A stretch of 64,000 nt of DNA from Paenibacillus polygoni (GTDB lineage: Bacteria; Bacillota; Bacilli; Paenibacillales; Paenibacillaceae): assembly GCF_030263935.1 (NCBI RefSeq), contig NZ_CP127162.1:3295501-3359500 (forward strand). The letters run 5' to 3'. The position numbers were made by a program, and so were the translations under genes. A model generated the notes under the pieces. It searched no databases, was not told where the DNA came from, and worked only from the letters and a program-made list of their open reading frames with translations. Each line of letters starts with the position of its first letter. The stretch's first letter is position 1. This document shows positions 45,641 to 54,479 of the stretch, piece after piece.

Positions 45641-46318
45641 CTATTCTTTTGTCATGGGGTGTTCAAGTTCAACATGTCCCATCAAACTTTCTTTCTGTTC
45701 ACCATCGACGAGCAGTTCAAGGGAGGTAACCTCTTCAAACTGGAAGAAGGTTTGTTTAAGTGCATCAAGTGCAAATTGTTCTCCGCCTGAACCGAGATTA
45801 GCCGTTGCTGGTATTTTAAGGTCAAGGGTAATCTTTCCGCCATCTACTTCGAGTTTATTTATGGTAATCTCTTCGGACCAAAGAGGAATGAATTCCTCAC
45901 GATCACTCTTCTGTAGTGCTTTGAAAGCCGACTCATATTTACTCCAGTCTGTTTTAAAGGTGATTTCCCCTTTTGTTTCTTCTAATTCCAACTGTTCGGG
46001 ATCTGTGTAAAAGAGTTTGATTGTTTCTTGCTTGGTCTCTTCCGAAGGAGCTATTGCCCCGCCGTTCGCTTGTCCCTCCGCTGAACCACCAGTAACAGGA
46101 GTACCCTCTGTATCCCCGTTTATCACATCATCATTCGGTTCTTCTGTATCAACGGGATCTTCTGCCGGTTGTAAATCATCTGCTGGGACATCTGTATCTT
46201 CTATACCGCTGCCTTGCTGCCCGGATGGAGCTAACGGAGGTTTGTCGGCTCCACAAGCCGTTACTACCAAGAGCATTGCTGCAAGAAGAGTGATCATCCA
46301 CCACTTTTTATTGTTCAT
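45641..46318 (-). CDS. GerMN-domain lipoprotein
   Basis: This 225-residue lipoprotein has lipobox VVTAC with Cys22 as the lipidation site. An acidic, Pro/Gly/Thr-rich disordered stretch (about 25-95) follows, then a C-terminal GerMN (sporulation/spore germination) domain. That domain includes IKLFYTDPEQLELEE, LDLKIPATANLGSGGEQ and ALDALKQTFFQFEEVTSLEL. GerM proteins take part in spore-envelope and septum remodelling. The ATG at 46318 follows AAGGGGG. It lies 24 bases after the amidase stop, so amidase, GerMN lipoprotein and SLH protein form one probable envelope operon. Confidence 0.85.
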   Translation of the reverse strand: MNNKKWWMITLLAAMLLVVTACGADKPPLAPSGQQGSGIEDTDVPADDLQPAEDPVDTEEPNDDVINGDTEGTPVTGGSAEGQANGGAIAPSEETKQETIKLFYTDPEQLELEETKGEITFKTDWSKYESAFKALQKSDREEFIPLWSEEITINKLEVDGGKITLDLKIPATANLGSGGEQFALDALKQTFFQFEEVTSLELLVDGEQKESLMGHVELEHPMTKE

Positions 46319-46342
46319 AAGTCAAATCCCCCTTCACTTCTT

Positions 46343-47737
46343 TTATTTCACATTTAAGTATTCCTTCATGCCTTTGACAACACCTTCAGCAACTCGGTTC
46401 TGGAATGTTTCATTAAAGAGTGCAGCTTCGTCATTCTTGTTGGATAGGAATCCAACCTCTAGCAAAATAGCAGGCATGGTTGTATCACGGATAACTGCAA
46501 AGTTTCCTGTTTTTACGCCGCGGTCTTTCAGTCCTGCTGCCTGTACCATATATTTGTGGACAGTGCTTGCAAGAGACTTACTGTTTGTACGATTGTAATA
46601 GGTTTCAGAACCCGTCGCAGCAGCCGGTCCGCTATTCGCATGAATAGATAAGAAAAGGTCTGCTTTCGCTTTATTCGCTAGACTTACACGTTCAGATAGT
46701 TTGAGGAAATTATCATCATCCCGCGTCATAATAACGTTAATAGCCGACTCTTTTTTCAATAGTTGTTGAATTTTCAGTGCAAGGGATAGATTAAAATCCT
46801 TTTCTCTCTTGCCTGTTACCCCAATAGCACCTGGATCTTGATCCCCATGACCCGCATCAATGACCACCGTTTTCTTCACCGTTGGAGTCGGCGTTGTTTC
46901 TCCTCCGCTTGTGTTAAACGTTACGGTAATGAGACCTGCTGAGGTTGTTGAAAGCTTGTACGTCATGGCTTTGCTCAGATCCACTACGACACGAATGGTC
47001 GATGGACTTTCACTAAAGAGGGCGTACCTTACTTTTTCCACACCTGGATAGCCATCCACAATGATCTGCCCTGCTGTACTTTTTGTCAGATCGAGCGCCT
47101 GCGTCCCTTCAAAAAGACTGCTGAATTCCGAATGAGGAATATCAACGACAACCCGGTTCGGTGAAGTCATTGCGAAGGCAGAAGGTACAGCTCCTCCGCT
47201 GGTTGCGATCATAAGTTTACTGTCTGAGAAGCTGATCCCATTCACCTGAGTTAAATCGGATTCACTGCCTGCAGCAGGCGGCTGAATGGTTTCACCGCCA
47301 GATCCGCTATTTTGAGATTCAAGATAAACGGACTTCGTTTGGTTGTTCCAACTTACTTTCATTCCCATTGCCTCTGCAATAAAACGAATCGGAACAAGCG
47401 TCGTTCCTTTTTTAATTATCGGAGCAGTATCAAGACTAATATTGGAACCGTCAACGGTGGCAGTTTTTTTCCCTACTACCATTTTTATTACTTTTTTATC
47501 TTGAATTATAGTAACCGTCTTCGTCTTCTGTTCCCAACCGACGCTGTATCCTAGTTTTTCTGAGACGACACGAATAGGTATCATGACTTTGTTACTGATG
47601 AGCTCAGCACTTGCACCAGAAGATAAGCTTACCTGACTACCATCGAGATAAATCTTGATGTTGGCGGCTGCTTGTCCATATCCAGGAAATAACCATACAA
47701 AACAGAGCAACGCGACCAAAATTTTTAACTTTTTCAT
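46343..47737 (-). CDS. N-acetylmuramoyl-L-alanine amidase with AMIN and copper-amine-oxidase-like N-terminal domains
   Basis: This is an exported peptidoglycan amidase of 464 residues. After a signal peptide (about 1-24) comes a copper amine oxidase N-domain-like segment with two copies of MIPIRVVSEKLGYSVGWEQ / LVPIRFIAEAMGMKVSWN. An AMIN domain follows (about 175-285). The zinc Amidase_3 domain starts at VVIDAGHGDQDPGAIG, with zinc ligands in DAGHG, Glu in KREKDFNL, His in LFLSIHANSG and the catalytic Glu in ILLEVGFLSN. It cuts the bond between muramic acid and the stem peptide. The N-terminal pair of repeats is common in Paenibacillus envelope proteins. It leads the operon with the GerMN lipoprotein and SLH protein. 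Confidence 0.92.
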   Translation of the reverse strand: MKKLKILVALLCFVWLFPGYGQAAANIKIYLDGSQVSLSSGASAELISNKVMIPIRVVSEKLGYSVGWEQKTKTVTIIQDKKVIKMVVGKKTATVDGSNISLDTAPIIKKGTTLVPIRFIAEAMGMKVSWNNQTKSVYLESQNSGSGGETIQPPAAGSESDLTQVNGISFSDSKLMIATSGGAVPSAFAMTSPNRVVVDIPHSEFSSLFEGTQALDLTKSTAGQIIVDGYPGVEKVRYALFSESPSTIRVVVDLSKAMTYKLSTTSAGLITVTFNTSGGETTPTPTVKKTVVIDAGHGDQDPGAIGVTGKREKDFNLSLALKIQQLLKKESAINVIMTRDDDNFLKLSERVSLANKAKADLFLSIHANSGPAAATGSETYYNRTNSKSLASTVHKYMVQAAGLKDRGVKTGNFAVIRDTTMPAILLEVGFLSNKNDEAALFNETFQNRVAEGVVKGMKEYLNVK

Positions 47738-48000
47738 CCTTCACCCTTCCAATTCTGTATTATTTCGCTCTAGTAAACTTTTGCTAATAAATTAGCTAAA
47801 TTTACTAATAACTTAATAATAGACGAGAGAAAAGTGTGAAAGTTGCGGATTATTACCTCTTTTTTTGAAATTTTTAGAGGAATCATCCGGTCTTATTGTA
47901 ACATTTTAGCATATTTCTTAACATTTTCCGATAGATTATTGAAATTGATTCAATAGAATCAAAAACATAATAACTTCCGTATGAAATTGATTCCGTTCAC

Positions 48001-48042
48001 AAAAAAAAGATTTGAGGATCACAAGGACCTTCAAATCTTTTA
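48001..48042 (-). terminator. intrinsic terminator of leuCD
   Basis: GATTTGA/TCAAATC arms, extended by AAA/TTT, are followed on the minus strand by eight Ts. The 318-base gap 47738-48055 holds this terminator and the AT-rich promoter region of the amidase unit. I see no gene in it. Confidence 0.82.
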
Positions 48043-48055
48043 TCTGTTATGAATT

Positions 48056-48658
48056 TTAGCCGAACAAAATGGAAGAGTGCTTGTTTTCATACTCCGAAAT
48101 GGCATCTGCATGCTGTAAAGTCAAACCGATATCATCAAGCCCTTGCAGAAGGAACTGTCTGCGGTGCTCGTCAAGGTCAAAATGAATCTCTAGACCGTAA
48201 GCATCCGTAATCGTTTTATTCGTAAGATCAATGTTCAACTGATAGCCATCATGCTGACTTGTACGCTGAAATAGATCTTCGACTTGTTCTTCAGATAATT
48301 TGATCGGAAGAATTCCATTTTTGAAACAGTTATTATAGAAGATATCGGCAAAAGAAGGGGCAATGACACAGCGAAATCCAAAGTCCATAATAGCCCATGG
48401 CGCATGTTCACGAGAAGAACCACATCCAAAGTTAGCTCGGGAAAGGAGTACTGATGCTCCTTTATATTCCGGCTGATTCAATGAAAATGAAGTGATCTCA
48501 TTGCCTTCTTGGTCAAATCTCCATTCGTAAAAAAGAAATTGTCCAAATCCTGTACGCTCAATTCGTTTCAAAAACTGTTTTGGGATAATCGCATCTGTAT
48601 CCACGTTTACCCGGTCAACGGGTGCTACAATACCTGTTAATTTAGTAAAAGCCTCCAT
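48056..48658 (-). CDS. leuD: 3-isopropylmalate dehydratase small subunit
   Basis: LeuD completes the isomerase that turns 2-isopropylmalate into 3-isopropylmalate in leucine synthesis. The sequence [21 protein letters not shown] and the swivel-domain motif [15 protein letters not shown] are clear. The start is the ATG at 48658 (MEAFTKLTG), behind AGAGGAGC; the frame upstream of it lies in the leuC-leuD junction. It has 200 residues, the normal size. It begins 20 bases after the leuC stop and has a terminator after it. Confidence 0.96.
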   Translation of the reverse strand: MEAFTKLTGIVAPVDRVNVDTDAIIPKQFLKRIERTGFGQFLFYEWRFDQEGNEITSFSLNQPEYKGASVLLSRANFGCGSSREHAPWAIMDFGFRCVIAPSFADIFYNNCFKNGILPIKLSEEQVEDLFQRTSQHDGYQLNIDLTNKTITDAYGLEIHFDLDEHRRQFLLQGLDDIGLTLQHADAISEYENKHSSILFG

Positions 48659-48678
48659 GTTAATAGCTCCTCTCCGCG

Positions 48679-50100
48679 TTAGTTCGCAACTTCTGATTTC
48701 AGTTTCCAATCCCTAACATCTACAAAACGTCCTTTAATCGCTGCTGCTGCTGCCATTGCTGGCGATACCAAATGAGTCCGTCCGCCTCGGCCTTGACGAC
48801 CTTCAAAGTTACGGTTAGATGTGGAAGCACACCGTTGTCCTGGTTGAAGCACATCTGGATTCATAGCAAGACACATACTGCATCCCGCTTCACGCCATTC
48901 AAAACCAGCCTCTATAAATACTTTATCCAGCCCTTCTTCTTCCGCCTGGATTTTCACTCGGCCTGAACCTGGTACAACAATGGCAGTTACACGATCAGAT
49001 ACTTTGTATCCTTTTGCGATTTCGGCCGCTGCCCGAAGGTCTTCAATACGGCCATTTGTACAAGATCCAATAAATACATAATCAATCTCAATATCAGCCA
49101 TCGGAGTTCCTGGGATAAGTCCCATATATTCAATTGCTTTTTCAGCAGCTTTACGTTCGTTTTCCGTCGGAAGTTCAGCTGGAACCGGAACACACGAAGA
49201 AATATCAGTTCCCATACCAGGACTTGTTCCCCAGGTTACTTGTGGAATCAGAGACTCTACATCAAACTCCAGAACGGTATCAAATTCTGCTCCTTCGTCT
49301 GTTGTAAGTTCATCCCATCTAAGTTTTGCAGCTTCAAAATCAGTGTCTTTCGGTACATACTGACGACCTTTAAGATATTGATAAGTCGTTTCGTCTGGAG
49401 CGATCATTCCTGCTCTTGCTCCGCCTTCAATCGACATATTACATACCGTCATACGTTCTTCCATGCTGAGGGAGCGAATCGCTTCTCCTGTATACTCGAT
49501 AACATACCCAGTAGCAAAATCAGTACCGTACTTAGCGATAACACCAAGAATCATATCTTTAGCCGTTACGCCCGGTTTACGCTGGCCGACAAAGCGAACT
49601 TCCATGGTCTTTGCTTTGGCTTGCTGTAAACATTGAGTAGCGAGTACGTGTTCTACTTCACTCGTTCCAATACCAAAGGCAAGTGCACCAAAGGCACCAT
49701 GTGTGGAAGTGTGGCTGTCACCGCATACGATTGTTTTTCCAGGATGAGTTAAACCGAGTTCTGGGCCCATTACGTGAACGACCCCTTGATCAAGGGTATC
49801 TAGGTCATACAGCTTTACCCCAAATTCCCGACAGTTTGCAGAAAGGGTATCAATCTGCTGTTTTGAGATCGGATCCGTAATATTATAACGATCTTTCGTC
49901 GGTACGTTATGGTCCATCGTAGCAAAAGTAAGCTCGGGGCGGCGAACCTTGCGTCCGCTGAGACGCAGACCCTCAAATGCCTGCGGAGAGGTAACTTCAT
50001 GAACGAGGTGCAAATCAATATAGAGAATGCTTGGCTTTCCTTCTTCTTGCGTAATCACATGATTATCCCAAATCTTTTCGAACATCGTCTTTTTGCTCAT
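48679..50100 (-). CDS. leuC: 3-isopropylmalate dehydratase large subunit
   Basis: LeuC holds the [4Fe-4S] cluster of isopropylmalate isomerase. The cluster Cys residues lie in [16 protein letters not shown] and in [15 protein letters not shown]. The early stretch [20 protein letters not shown] and [23 protein letters not shown] are typical. The ATG at 50100 follows GAGGTGA; the GTG at 50109 is inside that ribosome site, so it is not used. Length is 473 residues. Only leuC and leuD are here; leuA, leuB and ilv genes are absent. No T-box is seen upstream; a LysR-type dyad is. Confidence 0.96.
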   Translation of the reverse strand: MSKKTMFEKIWDNHVITQEEGKPSILYIDLHLVHEVTSPQAFEGLRLSGRKVRRPELTFATMDHNVPTKDRYNITDPISKQQIDTLSANCREFGVKLYDLDTLDQGVVHVMGPELGLTHPGKTIVCGDSHTSTHGAFGALAFGIGTSEVEHVLATQCLQQAKAKTMEVRFVGQRKPGVTAKDMILGVIAKYGTDFATGYVIEYTGEAIRSLSMEERMTVCNMSIEGGARAGMIAPDETTYQYLKGRQYVPKDTDFEAAKLRWDELTTDEGAEFDTVLEFDVESLIPQVTWGTSPGMGTDISSCVPVPAELPTENERKAAEKAIEYMGLIPGTPMADIEIDYVFIGSCTNGRIEDLRAAAEIAKGYKVSDRVTAIVVPGSGRVKIQAEEEGLDKVFIEAGFEWREAGCSMCLAMNPDVLQPGQRCASTSNRNFEGRQGRGGRTHLVSPAMAAAAAIKGRFVDVRDWKLKSEVAN

Positions 50101-50223
50101 TATATTCACCTCAGCTAAATTTTCGTTCTCAATTTAGAAGGACATCGCATGTCGCATCTATTAATGAACTCAATATAGCATGAGAGTTACATATTGTTCC
50201 AAGATATAAAAACTATAGAACTG

Positions 50224-50238
50224 ATAGGATTACCCTAT
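50224..50238. promoter_or_regulatory. LysR-type dyad upstream of leuC
   Basis: ATAGG and CCTAT flank ATTAC in a perfect 5-5-5 dyad with the T-N11-A spacing used by LysR regulators. It lies about 124 bases before leuC. The rest of the 50101-50342 gap holds an AT-rich promoter region with no clear consensus pair and no gene. No leader terminator is seen. Confidence 0.45.
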
Positions 50239-50342
50239 AGACTATTTCGTGATGCCATGTACAAATTCCATAGGTTAAGTGATAAGTGCCTCTTATAGAA
50301 CCATCACTTAACCTTGATATTCATATATTTTGCTCTTCACCG

Positions 50343-50693
50343 CTAACGAACAGTTGCAAAATCAACATTTGATAATTCATCGGTTTTCGGATTAAATCGG
50401 ACGGTAACCTCAACAGTCAATTCCTTATTTTCTTTTTTTATTAATAGACGAAATTTCTCCTCGGCGATCGATTCTGATATAACGGTTCTTCCAATGTGAG
50501 CATAATCCTTCACTGGAGCACCATACTTGGTCTCAGCTTTCTTTACTGCAATGACGCCCCACTTTGCATATGCAGGTTCAGCATGGGCAGAAGGCATCTG
50601 ATACGGAAATCCTATGCTTGAGGAACATAGAATGAGCAGGAATGAACCTGCAGCAAGCTTTCGTTTTATTTTACTGGTAACTGAACTTTTCAA
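50343..50693 (-). CDS. secreted DUF3889 (YqzG-like) protein
   Basis: This is a small exported protein resembling the DUF3889/YqzG/YhdC family, with the typical WGVIAVKKAETKYGAPVKDYAHIGR. The function of the family is unknown to me. A signal peptide (KRKLAAGSFLLILCSSSIGF, then a likely cut after SAHA) precedes it. The longest frame begins at 50756. The TTG at 50693 lies nine bases after AAGGAG and gives a normal signal peptide, so I prefer it. It lies between leuC and the LysR gene without being obviously linked to either. Confidence 0.72.
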   Translation of the reverse strand: MKSSVTSKIKRKLAAGSFLLILCSSSIGFPYQMPSAHAEPAYAKWGVIAVKKAETKYGAPVKDYAHIGRTVISESIAEEKFRLLIKKENKELTVEVTVRFNPKTDELSNVDFATVR

Positions 50694-50780
50694 GGTCAGC
50701 ATCTCCTTTTTTATTCTCTTCAATAGAAATTTCATATCCCTCTCATTATTCAACAATGGCTGGCACGCTATGCACTTATT

Positions 50781-50796
50781 GTTTATTTCAATAAAC
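50781..50796. promoter_or_regulatory. palindrome near the LysR gene start
   Basis: GTTTATT and AATAAAC form a perfect 16-bp inverted repeat with a two-base centre (TC). It lies about 90 bases before the LysR gene and upstream of the divergent DUF3889 gene, a place typical for LysR autoregulation. Evidence is position and symmetry only. Confidence 0.4.
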
Positions 50797-50884
50797 TAGC
50801 TATATCATCAGTGGAAAAACCTATATAATAAAAACAGGACGTTTCTAGAATATGTATTTTCTTATAAACATGAGGTGAACCGTA

Positions 50885-51805
50885 ATGGAACTGAGACAAC
50901 TACAATACGCACTGCAAATCGCAGCAGAAAAAAATTTTTCAAGGGCTGCTGAAAAACTTCACATTGCTCAGCCCTCCCTAAGCCAACAGTTATCTAAGCT
51001 TGAGAAAGAACTGGGGGTTTTACTTTTCCAGCGCAACACTAGTTCGGTAGAGTTAACTCATGCAGGCGCTTCTTTTGTATCCAAAGCAAGTGACATCCTT
51101 GATGCTGTTGAACTTCTTAAGCAAGAGATGTCGGATATCTCTCAGCTTCGTAAAGGAAAAGTCATTGTTGGGAGTATGCCGATTACAGGCTCTCATCTGT
51201 TGCCGCATGTCCTTCCTACCTTTCGCGAAAATTACCCTGATATCGAAATCACTTTGCTCGAGGACTCTTCTATGAATCTTGAAAAGTTAACAGCCAGCGG
51301 CAAAAGTGACCTCAGCTTGTTATCCCTTCCTCTTCAAGAGCCTTCCCTCTCTTACATTGAGATTGGCGAAGAAAGGATTGATCTAGCCGTACCCAAAGAT
51401 CATCCTCTCGCACTCCGTGATCCCGCTTCTTCGTCTCAAGTGAGGTTAGAAGAACTTGCTGAAGAATCGTTTGTGGTGCTAAAAAAAGGCCAGGGTTTTC
51501 GCAAATTGACCTTTGACTTGTGCCAAGCAGCAGGGTTTGAACCTAAGGTGGTCTTTGAGAGCAATAACATGGAAACCGTACAATCCCTTGTAGCTACTGG
51601 TATGGGAATCACTCTTGTTCCTCGGTTTATCGCAAGGGCGCCGAGCAGTGAATTTGTTCCTGTATACCTGCCAATCGAAGATACGCCAAGTCGTACACTC
51701 GTAATTGCTTACCGTAAAGGCCGCTATCTATCTGGAGCTGCGGAAGCTTTTATAGAGACCTTCCGAACTACGATTAAGGAAATGTCTACCGAATTGGAAA
51801 AATAA
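50885..51805 (+). CDS. LysR family transcriptional regulator (CynR/CysL-like)
   Basis: This 306-residue regulator has the LysR winged-helix N-terminus (MELRQLQYALQIAAEKNFSR, then AAEKLHIAQPSLSQQLSKLE). The periplasmic-binding-like effector domain is at about 90-295, with VIVGSMPITGSHLLPHVLP and a late TGMGITLVPRFIAR. The effector is unknown. The ATG at 50885 follows ATGAGGTGAACC. It is divergent from the DUF3889 gene and near leuC. A direct role in leu regulation is possible but not shown. Confidence 0.92.
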   Translation: MELRQLQYALQIAAEKNFSRAAEKLHIAQPSLSQQLSKLEKELGVLLFQRNTSSVELTHAGASFVSKASDILDAVELLKQEMSDISQLRKGKVIVGSMPITGSHLLPHVLPTFRENYPDIEITLLEDSSMNLEKLTASGKSDLSLLSLPLQEPSLSYIEIGEERIDLAVPKDHPLALRDPASSSQVRLEELAEESFVVLKKGQGFRKLTFDLCQAAGFEPKVVFESNNMETVQSLVATGMGITLVPRFIARAPSSEFVPVYLPIEDTPSRTLVIAYRKGRYLSGAAEAFIETFRTTIKEMSTELEK

Positions 51806-51814
51806 ATACAAAAA

Positions 51815-51835
51815 CAGCCCGGATGATCCGGGCTG
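51815..51835. terminator. hairpin between the LysR gene and the minus-strand small ORFs
   Basis: The perfect arms CAGCCCGGAT/ATCCGGGCTG are separated by one G. On the minus strand it is followed by TTTTTG, on the plus strand by CTTTCGCTG, so it suits minus-strand transcription slightly better and may serve both. Confidence 0.75.
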
Positions 51836-51904
51836 CTTTCGCTGTCTTTTTACAGTAATGATTCACTACAAAAAGGACCAAATATACTTTGTACGCTTAC
51901 GCTT

Positions 51905-52039
51905 TTACTGTTTTACATGTTTGTTAGGTTCATGCATTGGAATCCAGCCTGCTTGACTCACCTGTCGCCAGTCTCGGTCAATCTCTGGGGGGAGATAAAT
52001 CTCCGTCTTTGCTTTCAAGAAAAGGTCTTTCTCTGTCAT
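51905..52039 (-). CDS. small ORF or 3' part of a frameshifted small gene
   Basis: This is a 44-residue open frame, starting MTEKDLFLKAKTEIYLPPEI and ending WIPMHEPNKHVKQ. Its ATG at 52039 sits directly after GAGGG with no proper spacing, so independent initiation is doubtful. It overlaps the frame of the upstream small ORF by about 62 bases, shifted by one. The two could be one gene of about 67 codons broken by a one-base change. Function unknown. The 51806-52186 gap otherwise holds only the hairpin at 51815-51835. Confidence 0.35.
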   Translation of the reverse strand: MTEKDLFLKAKTEIYLPPEIDRDWRQVSQAGWIPMHEPNKHVKQ

Positions 52040-52106
52040 CCCTCACATATTTGTGAACTTGTCGCCTGAGTTTCTCTTCCAAATGGTTAGCCTTACGGTC
52101 ATCCAT
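51978..52106 (-). CDS. small ORF with strong ribosome site, possibly frameshifted
   Basis: This is a 42-residue frame from ATG 52106, nine bases after AAAGGAG, an excellent initiation context. The product begins MDDRKANHLEEKLRRQVHKY, a charged helix, and ends soon after VRDDRERPFL in a tail (ESKDGDLSPPRD) that looks out of frame. In the +1 frame the sequence continues into the neighbouring ORF with an ordinary protein-like stretch. It is either a short gene or the 5' half of a frameshifted gene. No family recognised. Confidence 0.45.
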   Translation of the reverse strand: MDDRKANHLEEKLRRQVHKYVRDDRERPFLESKDGDLSPPRD

Positions 52107-52186
52107 GGTGATCATCTCCTTTTGGTGACGGGATATTACTTATTAACCTTCTACCTAGGGTATGAAACAGTTTCTCTCCCTTTTTT

Positions 52187-53038
52187 TTATGAAAAATAAA
52201 GGTTTGGTCTGCGATCTTCAAACACCGGAATTCTTCCACGCACCTCATCTACCAGCGCCGGATCAATCGAACCTGTAAGAATTTCCTCTTGATCTCCACC
52301 TTCAATTACAATTTCCCCCCACGGGTCAATGATCATCGAGTGTCCAAAAAAAGCGGTATCTTTACTAACGCCAACCCGGTTGCATGATACCACATACATC
52401 TGATTCTCAATGGCTCTAGCCATAAGTAAAGTACGCCAGTGATGTAGCCGTGGATGCGGCCATTCTGCGGGCACAAATAATACCTTTGCCCCAGCTAAGG
52501 CAAGCGTCCTTCCAAGTTCAGGAAAACGGATGTCATAACAAATTGAAGCTCCGGCAGTCCAGTTACCGTCAAAACTGAAAGTAATCGGCTCTTCCCCTGA
52601 TGCAAGGTACTTCTCTTCATCCATGAGCCTAAATAAATGCATTTTTGCATAACGTGCCACTTCTTTTCCTTCTTTATTAAATACGTACATACTGTTATAA
52701 ATTTTTTCATCTACGATTTCAGATATAGAACCTGCCACAATATTTACTTTATAGCGTGCAGCATATTCTTGCAGCCACTCTCGTTCTTTCTTTCCATGTG
52801 GATCAGCCAGTTCATGAACCTCTGTCAGTGCATATCCTGTATTCCACATCTCAGGCATTACAATGATATCGGTATTCGGATTCTTCTCCATCGCCTGCTG
52901 TATAAGCTCCTGCATATGTTTTCGGTTAACATCTGGCTTTCCAATCTGAATATCACTCTGAAGCAGTACCATCTGAACGGATGAATTTTTCGCTTCTTCC
53001 GGTACGTTACTAATCTCACGATCTAGGTTTGTCATCAT
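52187..53038 (-). CDS. mtnU: nitrilase-superfamily amidase of methionine salvage (MtnU)
   Basis: This is a carbon-nitrogen hydrolase of 283 residues with the Glu-Lys-Cys triad in MPEMWNTGY, YAKMHLFR and ASICYDIRFPEL. In Bacillus, mtnU lies next to the transaminase gene mtnE, as here on the opposite strand. The proposed role is hydrolysis of 2-oxoglutaramate made when MtnE uses glutamine. The context and the motif NTGYAL favour this over a general nitrilase. The start at 53038 lies behind AAAAGGAGAATAG, in the 162-base region shared with mtnE. No SAM (S-box) leader is visible in that region. Confidence 0.88.
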   Translation of the reverse strand: MMTNLDREISNVPEEAKNSSVQMVLLQSDIQIGKPDVNRKHMQELIQQAMEKNPNTDIIVMPEMWNTGYALTEVHELADPHGKKEREWLQEYAARYKVNIVAGSISEIVDEKIYNSMYVFNKEGKEVARYAKMHLFRLMDEEKYLASGEEPITFSFDGNWTAGASICYDIRFPELGRTLALAGAKVLFVPAEWPHPRLHHWRTLLMARAIENQMYVVSCNRVGVSKDTAFFGHSMIIDPWGEIVIEGGDQEEILTGSIDPALVDEVRGRIPVFEDRRPNLYFS

Positions 53039-53200
53039 CTATTCTCCTTTTACACTTTAACGAGATTCATATAAAATAAGTTCATCCTATCATAGACGTT
53101 TTCTTCCAAATCATACAAGTCATCTATACCAATTCCATCTATACAGCTAGGAAAAATCATGATAGATTTATAATACTTTTTACGAAACCGGAGTGATGAA

Positions 53201-54406
53201 ATGAACTCTTCTCATGCTCAGCCTGCAAAGTCCAGATTTACGATCAAACCTGCTGAGATTATGAATCATCTGCCTACTCAGTTTTTTGCTACGCTTGTTC
53301 AGAATGTAAACCGTGAGATCATGGCAGGACATGATGTCATTAATCTAGGACAAGGAAATCCGGATACACCTACTCCAAAGCATATCGTATCTTCCTTGCA
53401 AGAAGCAGCGGAGAATCCGCTTTATCATAAATATTCACCATTTAGCGGCTTTCCCTTTCTAAAGGAAGCGATTGCCCACCGCTATAAAGAGGACTATGGT
53501 GTTGAGCTCGATCCTGAAACGGAAGTAGCCATATTATTTGGAGGAAAAACAGGGCTTGTTGAACTTCCCCAAGTTCTGCTTAATCCTGGAGATGTGTGTC
53601 TCGTGCCTGACCCAGGTTATCCGGATTACTGGTCCGGAGTTGCTCTTGCCAAGGCTGAAATGTCATTTATGCCGCTGCTTGCGTCTAATGGCTTCTTGCC
53701 TGACTACAGTGCGATTTCAGAACAAGATGCCAATAAAGCAAAACTAATGTTTCTCAATTATCCGAATAACCCGACAGCTGCTATTGCTCCAAGCTCTTTC
53801 TATGAAGATACGGTAGAATTTGCGGCTAAGAATGGAATTGTGGTGGCAAGTGACTTTGCCTATGGCGCTATTGGTTTTGACGGACATCGTCCTATCAGTT
53901 TTTTAGAAACACCAGGAGCCAAAGAAGTAGGCGTTGAATTCTACACTTTATCCAAAACCTATAATATGGCAGGATGGAGAGTTGGTTTTGCTCTTGGAAA
54001 TGCCGAGATTATCAGACTTATTAATCAACTACAAGACCATATGTATGTAAGCTTATTCGGGGGCATTCAGGCAGCCGCACAGACGGCACTTACTTCTTCT
54101 CAGCACTGTGTAACTGAGCTTGTGGCCCGCTATGAATCACGGCGAGATGCGCTGTTTAGTGAACTCGGAAATATAGGATACAACGCAAACAAACCAGGCG
54201 GTTCCTTCTTTAGCTGGCTTCCTGTGCCCAAAGGCTATACTTCAGCTTCGTTCGCTGACCTTCTGCTTCGTGAGGCAAAAGTAGCGGTAGCACCGGGCAT
54301 TGGTTTTGGACAACATGGGGAAGGTTACGTGCGAATAGGACTGCTGAGTGATGAAGAAAGACTGCGGGAAGCAGCGAGACGAATCGGAAAGCTCGGGTTG
54401 TTTTAG
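53201..54406 (+). CDS. mtnE: PLP-dependent transaminase of methionine salvage (MtnE)
   Basis: This 401-residue class I/II aminotransferase converts 4-methylthio-2-oxobutyrate to methionine at the last step of the salvage pathway. The PLP Lys is in FYTLSKTYNMAGWRVGF, and the early DVINLGQGNPDTPTPKHIV and LNYPNNPTA are typical of the MtnE/YkrV type. The ATG at 53201 follows CCGGAGTGATGAA. It is divergent from mtnU and precedes the proline T-box operon by 430 bases. The other salvage genes mtnW, mtnX and mtnB lie just downstream; mtnA, mtnK, mtnD and mtnN are not in the window. Confidence 0.88.
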   Translation: MNSSHAQPAKSRFTIKPAEIMNHLPTQFFATLVQNVNREIMAGHDVINLGQGNPDTPTPKHIVSSLQEAAENPLYHKYSPFSGFPFLKEAIAHRYKEDYGVELDPETEVAILFGGKTGLVELPQVLLNPGDVCLVPDPGYPDYWSGVALAKAEMSFMPLLASNGFLPDYSAISEQDANKAKLMFLNYPNNPTAAIAPSSFYEDTVEFAAKNGIVVASDFAYGAIGFDGHRPISFLETPGAKEVGVEFYTLSKTYNMAGWRVGFALGNAEIIRLINQLQDHMYVSLFGGIQAAAQTALTSSQHCVTELVARYESRRDALFSELGNIGYNANKPGGSFFSWLPVPKGYTSASFADLLLREAKVAVAPGIGFGQHGEGYVRIGLLSDEERLREAARRIGKLGLF

Positions 54407-54436
54407 GAATACTGCAAAATCTATGCTTATTTCTCT

Positions 54437-54465
54437 TTGCAACGATCTATCTTCCGTGGTATCCT
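54437..54465 (+). promoter_or_regulatory. promoter of the proB T-box operon
   Basis: TTGCAA (54437-54442) and TATCCT (54460-54465) are 17 bases apart. They lie just before the T-box leader, at the distance expected for a transcript starting near 54472. Confidence 0.55.
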
Positions 54466-54479
54466 ATCTGTAATTTAAA

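Noticed and set aside
45374-46010. Plus-strand frames over the SLH/GerMN junction
   Set aside because: They are antisense to well-supported genes and show no family motif or ribosome site.
53039-53200. SAM (S-box) riboswitch in the mtnU-mtnE intergenic region
   Set aside because: I looked for the conserved S-box core and a terminator but found neither; the region is short and holds only promoter-like AT-rich DNA.
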